A DNA stretch of 64,000 nucleotides from Oreocharis arfaki (GCA_013398015.1 VZRR01010913.1:249753-313752); one strand, 5' to 3'. Positions 24,102 to 37,941 are shown, numbered from the stretch's first letter. Numbers and translations: made by a program. The notes: generated by a model not told the origin, from the letters alone.

Positions 24102-27100
24102 GCAGACATATATGCTCTTAGCAAGTTTAAATGTACTGAGAATTGGGGTGGGGGAAGCATCTAAGTGGCAGCACAGCACAAGATATATCAAAATGGAAAC
24201 TGAGTCTCTCTCTGAATTGCATGGTCATATGCACACGTTTGGGACACAAAGCAAGTGCGTGACTGAATAAAAGAAAGGAACTAATGGGGTAAAAGAAATT
24301 GGAAATGAAGTCAACAAGTCCCAGTATGGTAGATTAGTAACTGGAAATGTAAAATGGTCAGTTGTGGCAGTGTATGCAAGGTAGGGTTCTTAAACTGGGT
24401 AACTCTTACCTACACGAAAGAGAAAAATAATGCTGATTTAAAGCAAGAATAATTTTTTTCTTTTCAGACTACCTGATCTAGAATTTTTGGGGCAGTGACA
24501 TGGAGATATTAAGAAGAATAAGATTTATTTTATCTACTCCATCTTTGGGATTATTATGACAGAAAAACTCTTTCGATGAGATGAGGCAGGGAAACAGCAA
24601 GCATCACTTCAGTTTACAAAGTCAGTTAATTAAATTGACACCTCTTAACTTTGTAATATAATGTTCAGCATGGGTAAGTCCAGCAGATGCAACACAATTG
24701 TCATGGGGATTTTCTGTTCCTCCAGAAAGTGGAAACATTGCCATGCAGGGGATCAATTTCCTATTGGACCTTGCTGTGCACAGAGGATACTAAGGGAAAT
24801 TTGGGCTTGTGGTGAAAAGGAAGAGAGACAAACAATTACTTTCACTTTTGCCGTTTTTCAGGCTGGTTGCAGTCTCCTTGTTTACAGCTTGCTCTGTCTG
24901 TGGTGAGTTTGCATTGCCCACAGATCACCACTTGAGCACAACCGAGTGCTTCTCGGGTGCGCTCTGCTCAGAGCTGTCGTGTTGCAGCAGCACGAAGAAG
25001 AGCTCCAGACCTTCCCTGAAATTGCTTCTAATTCTTGGGGAGACAGGGGATGCAAAAAATAAGCAATGCCAGGAGACAGGTAGCAAAAAATTAATGCTGA
25101 ACCAAGCTATTTTAACCCATGAAACACAGCAAAGATCTGTATCACCTCTTGGATCAGAAACAGTGTCTGTCCTGCTCTCCCCAGCACAGCACTGGTTTCT
25201 TTAGGGTAACTCTGGACTGAGTGTGCCCCAGAATCTGGCTCTGCAGGGCACTGGAAGGCAGGCACGCTGGCACCCCTTGGTGCACCATAAAGGGTGAGAA
25301 ATGCAACCCAGCCTCAGAGCCCCTGTGTGCTGCTGTCCTCTCTGCCCCATGCTGCACTTCACAGCTTTAGTGCTTCTTGTTTAAACTTACAATAGGGCAA
25401 TTCCTGGCCATTTTTCCCAATAGGAGGTACAAATGGCACGTGCAGCCTCGCCCTGTAGCCTCCACTCTGCCTGCTGCTCAGGTGGACCCGAGCTGGCAGC
25501 TCCGTGGCAATTCTAGTCAAAGTGCTTCTGCTCCCTGTCTTTGCAGAGGAATCTGTCCACTGACTCAAGTTTGCAATGTAATGATAAGAGACCCATCTGA
25601 TCCGCCCCCTCCCCCACTTTTTTTTTTTGTGCTTGTGGGCAAGAAACCAAAATGGGAGGCTGATTCAAAACTATCAAGGTTTAACTGGTAGCAGGCGGGA
25701 ATATTCTTCAAGTGACTTAACTCCCTGCTGAGGGGTTGTGGACTGGAAACCCTTAAGGCTGAATTTTCTCCCCATCCTCACAGAGGGGAGGGAGGGGATG
25801 ATGACAGTGCTTGTTCACTCCCAAATCCCATTTTGCATTGCTAATGCATTTCTGCCTTGACCTACAAAGATCACCTGCGGGAGAAGAGGGGTAATTTGTT
25901 CCAAGTGTGTACTCAGTCTTTTTTTTTCTGGCTTGAGCGCTCAGCCTTACTTTCTTTGTGTTGTCCAAGTGTGCTGTCATGGAGTTTTTTTTGTGGAGAG
26001 GCTAATTGTCCTCTACGTGCTGAACTGAAGAGCATTAACACTCTTTTTGAAGGAAAACATCTGTGGCTCCTTCAAACCAGTCCAGATGACTCTGGAATTT
26101 ACTGCCCAACACCAAATAGGCCATTGCTGTATTCCCTTTTTCCTCTTTGCTTTTGCCATGTACAATTTGACTGTAGTACCTAAGGATCTCACCAAGCGGC
26201 TGGGATTTACTCTGTCAGTGCCCAGAGGCTGCATGTGCTTGCAGTGGGCTGAACAGCTCCCAGTTATCAACTGAAACTTGTGACAAAAGACAGGGTTTCA
26301 TCTGAGTGCACCGGAATAATAACAACAAACCCCACAAATCACAAATCAGTGTGATAGAGTGCTGCAGTGAAGGGCCAGCTGTTACTCTCTGCCCAGCCCA
26401 GCCCAGCTCCACCCAAATTGCACAGAGAGAGGAAAGCCTGTAAGTGATACTTCTGATTCTAGGAACTCAAACTACCTCCTGCTTGGGCAACTGACAAACC
26501 TTGGCATGAAATTAGCATATGTAAATATGGCATTAGAAGGCCCACAGTGATGTTACATGGAAAATTGGGAAAAGATCACATCATCTAGAAGTATTTCTGC
26601 ATCCCTTGGATCAGCAACTGTCACCTTACTTCAGAATGTTTGCATTACATTGTTTCTGATTTTTCTGTCTTCCTGTCATTTTCTTTCTTACCCATGATAT
26701 GGGTCTCTGACGACATCCTCATCTTTATGGAAAAGCATTGGTGACAAATCCAGGATACTAACTTCAGCATATAAAATGAGCAGCAGCAGCAAAAGTCAGA
26801 AAACATCTTTTCAGTTAAAAAATTGCTGATTTGAAAACATGGGAGAAAGGGACAAGACATGCTGTCAGGGGCTGGTCCCATGCAAAATCACTACTGACCT
26901 ACATAGAAGGCAGAGCTGAGTGGGAGTTTTCCAGTATAAATGTTTTTGTTTTTCACAGGAAAAAATGTTTTAAACAGACAGAAACTTGATTAGGAAATGG
27001 CCAGTCTTACGAATTTCCTGACTATAAAACTGTAGGGACAAAATTTCCAGAACACCTCATCTTACATTCTTTCTGGAAGATAAATTTTATTATTTCTTTC

Positions 27101-30100
27101 CAGTTCATGCATTTTCTATGAAAACTGAAAATAATTAATATGAAACTTGATCATAAAATCCCATTTTGCTAAATGACAAGGAAATCTGTGAGTTGAACTG
27201 GAATTAAACATTTCTGGCTTGTTACAAGGGTTTCATACCTTCTATTTGGGACAAGGAAACTGTAGATATTTTCATTTCCACTCAAGGATCCAGAAAACTT
27301 TTGTCTGCCAAGCCTTACCTGGAAGTCAATTTATTTGACCAAATGGGATTATTTTAGGGGTATCTTGGTAACAAGTGCTGTGAGATCTCAAGGCCTCTGA
27401 GATTCTGTTCTTGAAATAATTTCTCCAGCTGGGGAAAACTTATGTGCTGAGAGGATATGGCAGCTAAATAACAGCAGGTAGAAGGGGATGGCTGCAGCAA
27501 TAGTACAAGCAGTACAATGGAGCATTTAGGAGGCTTCTGCTAATCACACCTCAGGATCTGCTAATCCTCCAGCAGGATTTCACTCCTGGAAAGAGGTGAG
27601 ATAAGGAGAGGGTCCTGGAATAGCAGTAAATCCAGGGTCCTGGACAATGGTTGGTCAGAAGGTGAGAGGTAAGGCTGGTGCATCCTAGTGCATAGCAAGG
27701 CAGGTTCTGAGCAGAACAGAAGCTGGATTAAGGATAAAATCAACAGAAAGTACATGATGGCTGAAGGCATCTTGTCTATTTTAATAGAGCTAATGTTGCA
27801 TTTAAAATCCCTGGAGAACACGTGTGTGGCACTGGTTCAGGAAATCACCAGTGTGACTCTCTTCCTGAAGCCAGAAGAGGTAGGTCAGAGTGGTGCATAG
27901 GTCTTTATATGCAGGACTGAGAAAAATTGCTGTGGTTGTCCAGTTAGGACTGGAGAGTTTGAGCTGACTTTGTTGGGAGAAGGAAAGACTATGGAAAACC
28001 TAAAAGTAATCAGGTCACATGAGTTGTGGTGACCAGGCACCTTTGGTATCGGAGGAAATAAATGCAATGGTGAAGAAGTAAGGAATTTTTCCTCTTTGGC
28101 CTTTAGAGGATCAATTTGCTTTAACAGGCTGAGGAGCAAGGGACCTCAAAATGGCACCAGTTACCAAGAGCCCTTAGCCATTCTTTTGTCATGTCTAAGC
28201 TCCTCAGAAAAGCTTCAGTATACCTGTCAGTCAGAATGAGTAATCCTCCTTTTGTTACAGCCTAAAGATAAAAACTAAGTACGGGAAACGAAAAGAGTAT
28301 GTCTTAAATATGCCACATCCTCTGCTGCAGTGGCAGGATGGATAGGCTGTGATATCAGTGAGAGAGCAGCACCTGCATGGTTGCTAGAAAGGAGGAGCTG
28401 GCTGTACCAGGATTTATATTAGATCCCTCTGTAAAAAGCCTTTAAAAAATGTATCTGCCCTTTCAGTACAGAATGAAAACAACGAGCAGTCAAATGGCAA
28501 AAGGAAAAGTCGAGAGAAAAAAATGCCTGTCATGGCTTGTTCAGCATTCCCTGTCTGGTTTAAAAGTAGCCAACAACAAATGTCTGTCTCCTTAGAGATA
28601 AATATCAAAACCTTCCCAATCATTTCAGTAAACGTTTGATCTCCTTCCCTTTGTGAATATTCCTGTGAATAAGGAAACACATATGACACTCAGAGAGCTC
28701 TGCATGATTTGGATGTGAAAGAAGTATACTAAACTAAGAAAGAAGAAGGCCAAACTGTATTGATAGAAAATAAATTATCTGGACTGAGACCATTTTGTTG
28801 GTTTCTGAAAGTGAGAACTAGTTGGCATTTTGTATGACTTATCTTCAGTGTAAGTGAATGTTATCACTGCTGCTTGCAGATATTTACTGTATATTGGTTT
28901 TTAAATAGGGGTACAACATTGATTACTTGCTCTCCAAACTATTGACTGCACTTTCTCCCTGTTGTCAGGTCAGATAACTTATCTCCTCTGGAAATGTTCA
29001 GTAGAAAAATGGGAAAATGTGTTTGCTCCCATGGAGAAGATGATAAGGGTTTTTGGTTTTTTCTGCTTTGGGATTTTTTTTTTAAATCTGCCTATAATCA
29101 AAATATCTTGTATTTATCACCGACAATTGACAAATTCCTCTGTGAGATATGTGAGTATTTTCTAATCCCATTTCACATGGCCAAGTAGCCCACTGAGCCA
29201 TGAATGTGTCAGTTTGGAAGGACAGTGCGACCTTTCCTTATTAGCACAGCTGCATCTTCTGTTCACCACTCCACAGATGCATTTTGACAGTGATACCTTC
29301 TTGAGATGAGGGGGAAGGTTGTTCATGGACTTCACAGTTATACTGTGTGGCCAGGAGCCGCACAGAGAATGAGCTTTTCCCTGTGCATGGTCTCCCACCA
29401 CCCTACCCTGACTGGAGAAGTTTCAGGGACGTTAATTAATAATGTTTTCCTTCTGATCCAGGGTTGGGTGGCAGCAGTTTCATGTGAACGGGAGAGAACT
29501 GGTCCTACTGACAGAGAGTCAGAGCAGAGAAGCTGAAGAGCAGCCTGATGGATATTCATGAGAGCAAATACCCTGAGGGCAAAGAGAGAAACATTTGGAG
29601 AAAAATTTGAGAAATTTGGGTAGGATGAGGGGGAAGAGAGAAAGAAAAATCAGCTGTGTTACAGCTAAGAAGATGTTTCTGTCTATTTAGTTATTTGTAC
29701 GATCCTTTTTGACACTGAGTCAGAGTACCAGGCTAGGCTAAAGACAGACTTATGGTGTGTGTCTTTGGTCACACTGTACATAGCTGATACCTCTCTCAGC
29801 CACTCGAGGCTGTTTTATTTTTCACATCTAGCCTGTTTTAGCCTTTTGGTGAACATTAGAAAATGTACTCAAGCCCTTCTTTCTGTTGTCTCGATCTTTC
29901 TTTCACCTCCCTGGATCAGTGAGTTGAGTGAAGAAGCTATTTTTCTTATTTTTCCTCAGGACTGAACACAAAGAGTTTCTTATCATCAGCTAATACTTAC
30001 AACCACTCCATTCTTAGTAGAACCTAGCAACAAGCTTTCAAGTTAGTGTGAGAGACCCTCTAAAATGTGCCAGGTCCATCTTCTTACGATATCTTTTCCA

Positions 30101-32110
30101 GAGAGAGTGCAACTGATGGGCTGAGGTCTTTCCCTTCTATGCTGGATGTCTAATGGCTGCATTTCATTCCCATCTTAGTATTTTTTATTTACCTACATTA
30201 CAACTTTTTACTTGTCTAATGCTATGAGCAGCAAAACAAAGGTCTGTGATGACCTTATGGGTCTGTGTCTGGGGAAACCTCACTACATTTCAGATTGTGC
30301 CAAGAAAAGGAAGAAAGCCCTCCTCCTGCAAGAAGGCTGAAATAGGACATGGTGAATTTTTGTGCACTGGTGACTTCTATCCTACATCAGTGTCCTACTG
30401 CAGAATGGAAAAATCAAAGTTATGCCACATTCTACCTCAACTATAGGATTTACATTTAAAAATAAATAATGCCCTCGGGCCAAGTAACAGCTGCTGCAGT
30501 ACTTTCCAGCACAGCTCATTGATCTCGTCCTCTCATTTGACATATCCTGCTACTCCCATGGTGCTGTGGTTAGCATTAAATCGCAGAGAGATCATGTAGT
30601 GACCTACCTGAAACTCAGGCCTTGTTGGGGTACGCTTTGCACCACCATTTCACCACACACTGGAAAAAGACGTGAACAAAAGGTCTTTGTTAGGCTATGC
30701 TCTCTCTTTCTATTGCTTACAGAGGTTTTTTTCTTATTTTATGTTAGTCGAATCGTGCTCATTTTAAGGAATTGCTTTCAGCTTTTTTTTTAATAGCAGG
30801 TGCTGTTTTATAATGAAATGGTGATGAGCTTAATGCATACGTTAAAAGTACAGTATTCCACAAAAGTCCTGTTATAGAAATCAAGTACCTTTTAGGAATT
30901 CCTAAATAAAAAGCCTTCCAAGTTTAGTGCATGATGCAGTTGCACTCACATGTCTCACAATCATTCCTCTCTTTTCTTTATATTGACAAGTACATGAAGA
31001 GCAAAAACAAACTCTGCAGCCAGCTGTTCTTCCTAAATATGTCTTGTCTTGCAAGCTCGGGTAAAAGGCAAATTGCAGTTTGAGACTTCATTTCTGCAGC
31101 AAATCAGGTCTGTTTTCAGAACGTTTCTTCTTCAGTCACGGTATTTCAAGATGGGAAGCTGGGGTGTGATCCTGCCCCAAGCTGATTATACCATGTTTGC
31201 AGAGACTTTAGTCATAGGGTGGCAAAAACATTTTAGAACAAAAGAACACAGTTTTGGACCTTTGCATCCATTCCTTCTACTCCTGATTAAATTTTCAAAG
31301 CCTTTCTAACATTTAAACAAAGCATTATGTGAGAGCTGTTCAGAAATAATACGGAGTCTTAGACTGTCATTCTCAGAATAATTTCCACTTTGTTTCAAAA
31401 CAATCTTTCCTATAGCTAGAAATTTATTTTGTAGCATATTTTGTGGTCCTTCTATTGTTGCCTCCGTTTCTTAAAAAACCTGTTTGTTTGTTTTTATTTC
31501 TGTAGTCTTACCAGGAACAAGAAAAAAACATTTACCTTGCCAACACACAGTTCTTTTTGTTTGATCATGTCATAGAACAGATATTGCTGAATGCTCATAT
31601 GACACCAAGTAATAAAATCACAGTTACCACGCACAAGAAAAGGATATTTGAGCTTACTGGTAGGGCTTTGTAAATTAATACTCAGGGGAAAGTTGATTCC
31701 TTATAATTCTGTTGATAAATGCTAAGCTTTGGGTGACATTAACATATATTGGTCACTGGGATTTCCATTAATTTTTCTGATATTTTTTGACTAATGCGAT
31801 ATTCAAATGTCCATGCTTTCAGGTGTTTTAGTCATTCAGAGAAGTAGCAGTACCCTGGGATTAGATAAAAAATAAAGTAAGATTTAAATAATAACAAACT
31901 TTTTTTTATATTAATACTTCTAACCGAAATTAAAAATTAATAAAAATAAAATATAAACTGTATCACAGTAAGTGCATTTTAATATTGATATCCAGTAAAT
32001 CCTGGCACTCACAGGGGAAAGGAATGGCAGTACCAGCCCCTTTGACATACATGAGTATTAAAATATCTTCATTTATTTTTGTGAAAAAAACGAGGAAGGA
32101 AGCATAACCT
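24102..32110. other. Unique non-coding sequence, no gene seen
   Basis: Eight kilobases of mostly AT-rich spacer. Positions about 24880-25570 are richer in G and C and hold overlapping short frames on both strands. No known protein, RNA gene or nameable repeat was found. Short T runs occur at 25618-25628 and 29074-29082. If the 23.4 kb donor is real, this would be intron sequence. Confidence 0.4.
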
Positions 32111-33542
32111 TGCGTAGTGGTTTGATACTGGTTAGGCGTCAAGCTCCACTAAATCTATTTATTTATTTGCGTCTGTTATAATTGAGTGGAGAAGGGGAAG
32201 CTAAAACTTCATTTTTATGAAGTGAGATAGGATTATTGAGGAAAACAGGAAAAAATTCAAGGCAAAACAGGTCCACAGTTAAACCATTACAGTATAAAGG
32301 AAATTCATTACTAACAGAATTTAAAGTAGAAAGAATAATAAGAAATTAAGGAAAAAACTTCAGAACACCGTTTTCTTTCAGTACCTCCCCCTTTCTACTA
32401 ACCTGCACAAGAGAAACAAATGTGAATGTTGGTCAGTGTTTCATTTCTTAAGAGTCTTTCTTTATCTTTAAGGAAAAGAGTTTCTTCTGCTATGCCATGG
32501 GATCTTTTCTGTGGGAGATAGTTCTCTGCGAACTTGTCTAGTTTGGGTCCAACTTTCACAAGCAACAACCCCACCTGAATTTGAGGCAGTGAAGAAATCT
32601 CTGCCACGGGTCCAGCAGTCTTCTCATTACTGCCAGCATGGGCCACAGTGGTTCATGGGGTTTTAGTCTTTTAAGGATGATCTATTCTAGCCTGAAAGCA
32701 AAGGCTCTCCTCTTCAAATCTCTAAAAGCCTTTCACAACATTTATGTGGCCTGACGTGGGCACTCTTTCTTCGCAGGCTGCGCATGGATTTTTGCATCCC
32801 CCCAATGTACTTCAATGAAATATAGAGAAACAGTTCATAATATTACCGTCCTCACCACGGCTCACAAGGAGAATCTTCAGCCCCAGCGCTAGAAGCGCGC
32901 TTGTTCTCTTTCCCTTCCCGCACAACTGACCTTGGAGTCGCCATGTTAGTTTCGTCTCACATGATCTCACTTTTCTCACATGATTTCTCCGACCTGGAAG
33001 AAAACTGGTGCCTGTTAAGTTACGGCTAGGAAGTTGATCTTGTCTCTTGTCCAGACTCCGTGCTGGGAAAAACTTGCCATGTTCCTCATTGCCGGCTGCA
33101 TGGTGTCGTTTTTGGTTCAGTGCGAGCTGTGCCAGATGTGGGGAGGCCCCGCTGGCTCCAGGTGGGGCCATGGCGGCTCCAGATGAAATCTTGGCCATGC
33201 GGTTCTGGCTCAGTTGGGGGTTTTCTGGCCGTGTGGCTACTCAAGGCTCTGGGGTGACTTTCCCAGAGGCCTGGTGCATGTGGCTGCGATGGGGGCCCTG
33301 GGCCCGCTCCGGGATGGGGCCCAGAGGTCCCTCTCCTGTGCCACCCCTCATCAGGAAAGCAGGAACAAAACGAAATTCCCGTGCTTCCTCTTTCTTTAAA
33401 TATGTAGATCACGGGGGCATTACCAGCTGATTTCATTGGTTTAGTAACCTGTCTCTCACTTATTAGCTCTGTGCCAGTCATAGAAACTAAGCAGCTGTTT
33501 TCTTTTCCTCTCCCCTACAAATCAAGTTTTGCTAAACCATCA
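32111..33542 (-). mobile_element. LTR-like repeat, copy C (avian ERV-derived) with probable TSD
   Basis: Same element family as copies A and B: left edge TGCGTAGTGGTTTGATACTG, mid part with GGGAGATAGTTCTCTGCGAA and a GCGCATGGATTTTTGCATCC block, then CTGACCTTGGAGTCGCCATG, the TATA-like motif (33395-33404) and a right edge GCTAAACCATCA. The plus strand therefore begins TG and ends CA. It is flanked by AACCT on the left (32106-32110) and CACCT on the right (33543-33547), a 5-bp target-site duplication with one mismatch, which fits ERVL-type integration and an old age. On the minus strand AATAAA reads occur near 32168-32157. Open frames in both strands at 33.0-33.5 kb reflect GC-rich composition. 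No internal retroviral region is attached, so this is a solo LTR if the class is right. Confidence 0.6.
33395..33404 (-). promoter_or_regulatory. TATA-like box of LTR copy C
   Basis: The minus strand reads CATATTTAAA, equivalent in place and sequence to the motif at 9419-9428 in copy B. It would be the core promoter of the LTR. Confidence 0.4.
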
Positions 33543-34189
33543 CACCTTGCAAATAAGGTTTTGGTCTTAAAGACAAAGTAGGCCTGCAAGAAACAGTCTG
33601 TGCAGGACTTACTAAGGTTTCCAAAAGCCCACAGCTGACTGCAAAAAAAAACGGAAAACAACTTTCAATTTGCTTAATTTTGGAAAGGTTTTCCCCTTTC
33701 GTACATTATACATTAGGTCACTTCTAAAATGGAATTGGTAATTTGAAATTAAATGCTTGGATAATTATGTTTCTACTTCAGATTCAATGAGTGTTTTTGG
33801 AAAGGTGAAATGAGTCCAACTGAAACAAAGGATCTTCTTCCTGTTTAACTAAAAAATGACAAGTCAGCTCAGAAAATGTATTTTTAATTCTTTTTGATCC
33901 CTTTTAATTCAATTTTTCAAATAATTAAACATATATGTATAATGTGTATGTGCATACGTATGGTTAGATGCATTTGTGGCCATAGGCATAAACTTTGCTT
34001 TTCACTTCTGCCTTTATAACAGGAGATAATGGTAACATATGTCAGAGACCTGGCTTAAGCCTAACAGTACTGACATTTATTAAGTGTTTGTAGACTAGTG
34101 AAGATGAAGGATACACTCAGGGGAGTACCTGTGTCTTCAAAAGGAGGCACACGACTTAATGAGAGCTGGTGAAGAATTTCCAGTGAGCC
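33543..34189. other. Unique non-coding spacer between LTR copy C and CR1
   Basis: AT-rich sequence with a small TA/TG-rich stretch at about 33930-33965 (ATATATGTATAATGTGTATG). Nothing else is recognised. Confidence 0.5.
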
Positions 34190-34979
34190 TGGAATCTGGA
34201 CAAGCTCGAGAAGTGGGCCCACGGGATTCTCATGAGGTTTAACAGGATCAAGTGCAAAGTGCTGCTACTGGGTTGGATCAAATCCCAGTATCAATCCAGG
34301 CTGGGGGATGAACAGATCAAGAGCAGCCCTGCTGAGAAGGACTTGGGGGTGCTGGTGGATGAGAGGCTGGACATGATCCGACCATGTTCACTCATAGCCC
34401 GGAAAGCCAGATGTGTCCTGGGCTGCATCCTGCCCCTCTGCTCCCCTCTGCTGAGACCCCACCTACAGTGCTGCATCCAGCTCTAGGGTCCCCAGCACAG
34501 GAAGGAGGTGGACCTGTTGGAGAGCCTCCACAGGAAGGCCATCAAGTTGATTAGAGGATGGATCACCTCTCCTATGAGGAAAAGTTGAGAGAACTGGGAT
34601 TGTTCAGCCTAGAAAAGAGAGGGTTTCATGATGACATGGCTGTGGTCTTTCAATACCTGAAGGGAATCTACAAGAAAGATGGAGAGGGACTTTTTACAAG
34701 TCCATGTAGTGACAGGATGAGGGGGAACGGGTTAAAACTGATAGGGGGCAGGTTTAGATTAGATGTTAGGAAAAAACTCTTCTCTGTGAGTGTGGTGAGG
34801 CAGTGGAACAGGTTACCCAGAGAAGCAGTGGATGCCCCATCCCTGGAAGTATTCAAGATCAGTTTGGATGGGGCTTTGAACAACCTGGTCTAGTGGAACT
34901 GTCTCTGTCCATGGCAGAGGTTTCAGAACTAGGTGATCTCTAAGGTCCTTTCCAACCCAAACCATTCCATGATTCTATA
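34190..34979 (+). mobile_element. CR1 LINE, 5'-truncated, with ORF2 C-terminus and 3' UTR
   Basis: This is the longest CR1 copy in the window. It begins within ORF2 (GGACAAGCTCGAGAAGTGGG) and runs through the ORF2 stop at about 34891-34893 to a 3' UTR with CTCTAAGGTCCTTTCCAACC and a final octamer tail, ATTCCATG ATTCTATA. The encoded remnant is described separately. The tail and the 5' truncation are typical of CR1 retrotransposition, which leaves no clear target-site duplication. Divergence from the consensus I recall is modest, so it is younger than the remnants at 18.2 and 21.4 kb. Confidence 0.95.
34232..34893 (+). pseudogene. Broken C-terminal part of CR1 ORF2 (reverse transcriptase protein)
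   Basis: Two open pieces in different frames together cover the end of the CR1 ORF2 polyprotein, downstream of the catalytic reverse-transcriptase core. Piece 1 (34232-34486) carries the family motif EKDLGVLVDERLDM and RPHLQCCIQL, then hits TAG where the family has a tryptophan codon (CTCTGGGGTCC in relatives). It also lacks about 12 residues between LGCI and LPLCS, an in-frame deletion. Piece 2 (34558-34893) starts at HLSYEEKLRELGLFSLEKR and continues to the normal ending GALNNLV plus stop. A one-base deletion just before 34558 explains the frame change. The endonuclease and polymerase parts are absent, so no activity is possible. Confidence 0.92.
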
Positions 34980-37941
34980 AATGTTTTTTCATTAGGGAAT
35001 AGGTTTTATCCAAATTAGCTTCCTGAGTATGTTGTGGGAGGGGGTGTGTGTATTATTCAACAATATCTTCACTTGTTCTGTCTTTTAAAATATTTTTGGC
35101 TGGAAAGTTTATGAGTTTTGTTTCTAAATGAAATTGAACTTTATATCATGTTTAAAGCTTTAATGTGGCATTTTGTGCTGTTTTTACAAAAAATAACTTC
35201 TTATATTTTCTGGGAAGCAGATATTCTTCAGATAATAATGAGACAGTCCAATCTAAATAAGTCAAAATTTTCTCTCAATTTCTGATAAAATTATGCTTTC
35301 TTAACATTTTTAGGATTGCTGATAGCTATACAGCAATAGCACCACTTCTCTTTGTAGAATTCTTTTTCTCGTTTCTCATTTTTTTGTTTTCTTGCCCAAG
35401 TAAGCCCATTCTTTGTGGATGGTTGTGCACAAAGGGAACAGATAGTTCAGTGGCTTCTCCAAATAAAACAGGCTGTTAAAATGCTGAATTTAAGGTTCAC
35501 AGGACAGGTAATATGAAGGTAAAATGGCAAGGAACACATGGTATTTGAGTGAGAGGCTTGTACCAAAGCAAAGCAGACCGTCACAATTCTGAATTAACCT
35601 CTGAAATATTATCTGTACAGAAGCAACAGGGGGTGAGAGGGGACAAAAGTGATCGTCAATGAATTAAGAAGGAATTCACTGTCAATGCTCTGTGGTAGCT
35701 GAAAAGTAAAAGAAGCAGCTGAGAAATGTAAGAAAGTTTCCTGTGGTAGAGGAGCCACATGCAGCAGCTTGATGTCCTTCATACTGAAAATGGTATTGGG
35801 TGGCCTGTGGTTCATATTCTCTCATGTGTAAAAGTGAACCTGCAACTAGTCCACTTTAAGTGTATTATGGACTGTCATTAACATGTGATTCATCACTCTC
35901 AGCCATGGTGGAGGGGAATGAGGGGTTCCTGATAGTTAATATCAAAATCCTCCCAGAGTGCAGAGCTTTTGGAGACTGTATGTTGGCATGCTGACCCTGC
36001 AGTAAACACTCGCTTTATTTTTAGCACATCTTCCAACTCAGGACTCTGAGCAAATAGTAATGAACTGATCCTTGGTGCTCTCCATGTAAGTTGGGGTAGT
36101 TGTTACTATTCCATAAGCGAGAAGATTGGCACATGGATTTCGGTTTAACTGGTCTGTGATCACGCGCAGTGTCTACAGCAGAGTTGTTGGTTGGATCAGC
36201 CATCAAACTGGGTTTCCTCATCCTGCTGAGGCTGAGGCAATGGTGAGGTAGTGCTAAACCAGTGGAATGGAAAACAGATCAAATCCCAGAGCTATGCAGC
36301 AACAGAGTGAGCTGTGCCTACACGAGTAAGCCCACTGGAGAGCTTCATTTAGGCTTTTTATTTCATCAAGACTATTATGAAAACAGTACTCAAATAGCAA
36401 GCCGTAAGTAAAGTAGAGCCACTGAACCCTTTTGTACAATTTTTACATGCTTCAACAGAGTTGAAGAAAATAGTCATCACATGCATTATCTTCCTGCTTA
36501 TTTTTCCTATGTTAATTTAATAGACATTTAGGAGGGATACAGATATACCGGTAACTGGAACTACAAAAAAAGAGAAAAAAAAAAAACCAACCAAAAACCA
36601 GAAATAGCTATACTAAGCTTTCTATCTTGCTTGCAATGCTAGAAATCATCCAAACATACATGCAGGCAAAACCACTCTTTCTCATGTATATTTTACTTAT
36701 TATCATAAATCAGCATACTGAATTACTGATGAAATTCACACTAGGAGAAATTAAAATGGTATAATTATTTTACTCCAGTGATGGACTGAAACCTTTTATT
36801 CATATTACATATACAAAATTTCTGCTTTTATTATGCTACACCTAAGATTTATTTGGCCTCTTAGTTTTTAGGACTCCTTATTTCATCTGAAGTTCTGGAG
36901 GATGTAATTTATGTCAGCTCATGGCTGACTTCTTCCTTTAGTTTTCAGATGAAGAGCCCAAGCACTTCTCGCCTCTCTGTCCTCATTGTGCAGGTAAACA
37001 TAACCTCAGCCTCTGGTAGTGGAAAATGGTCAATCTAGCACAATCAGAAAGCTCAGGTGACCTAAGATCACTGATCTAGTTATTCACAGAGGACAGATGC
37101 AAACTGCTCATAAATGGTTCATATATATATTAAAAAAAGTAGGATTTATACTTTACAAGATTTATAGTTACTTATGTAACTCAGGAAAAAAAAACCAAAC
37201 CCTTAAGTCCCTTGATGAAAGTTTTTCTTATCGCTTTCGCAGGACAACCTTTGAGCTTACACTGACAAAAAAACAAAACCAAAAGCCATTGAACCCAATA
37301 AAGTTCTGCACTGCAGCTGTTGATCACCCATTTCACATTTGGTGCAGTTTGCCTGAGTTGCAACTAGCCCCTCCTACTATAGGCTACAATCCAATCTCAG
37401 CTGTCCAAACTTCAGTTACCCAAAACAGGATGATGGTCCTCCGTGTCTGTTAGCTGTGCTGATAATTCCCATAATTACTTTGACATGCTTCATCTCCCAT
37501 GACATCCAGTTGAATGAAGATGCACTGCCTGTGAAAAACTTCATTTTAATGTCCCACTCCAATTCCCCCCATAATACAGGCAGCAGCAGCATGTTTACTT
37601 GTTCTTCTTGATGTGAAAGCTTCTAATATATGACTACAGCAGAGACAAAAACAACAATAAATATTCAAAAACCCCCAGTGTGATTAGCACATATAATCCA
37701 TAAGAGAAGTAAGAAGAGCAGTAGTTATTAAATATAGATGGTTTACTCACTGTGTCATCAATAAACATGTGATTTATGATTTCCTGAGACATTTTAGGTG
37801 ATGATTCATTCATGATTTTATTTATTTTACTGTATAATGAAGCAGAATAGCAGAAGGAAGAGATTTTAGCTGATGCCGCACACATCTCCTTATTTGGTGA
37901 GATGTCTTCCTGTACTTTTTAGCTTGAGAAATTAAAGTTTA
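34980..37941. other. Unique non-coding sequence, no gene seen
   Basis: AT-rich spacer with an A-rich run at 36564-36600 (A12 followed by CCAACCAAAAACC). A 118-codon plus frame at 37097-37453 resembles nothing known. The block ends at the target-site duplication of the solo LTR. Confidence 0.5.

Noticed and set aside
33047..33481. Overlapping 127-, 128- and 131-codon frames on both strands
   Set aside because: Inside LTR-like copy C with the same compositional cause; no conserved frame between copies B and C.
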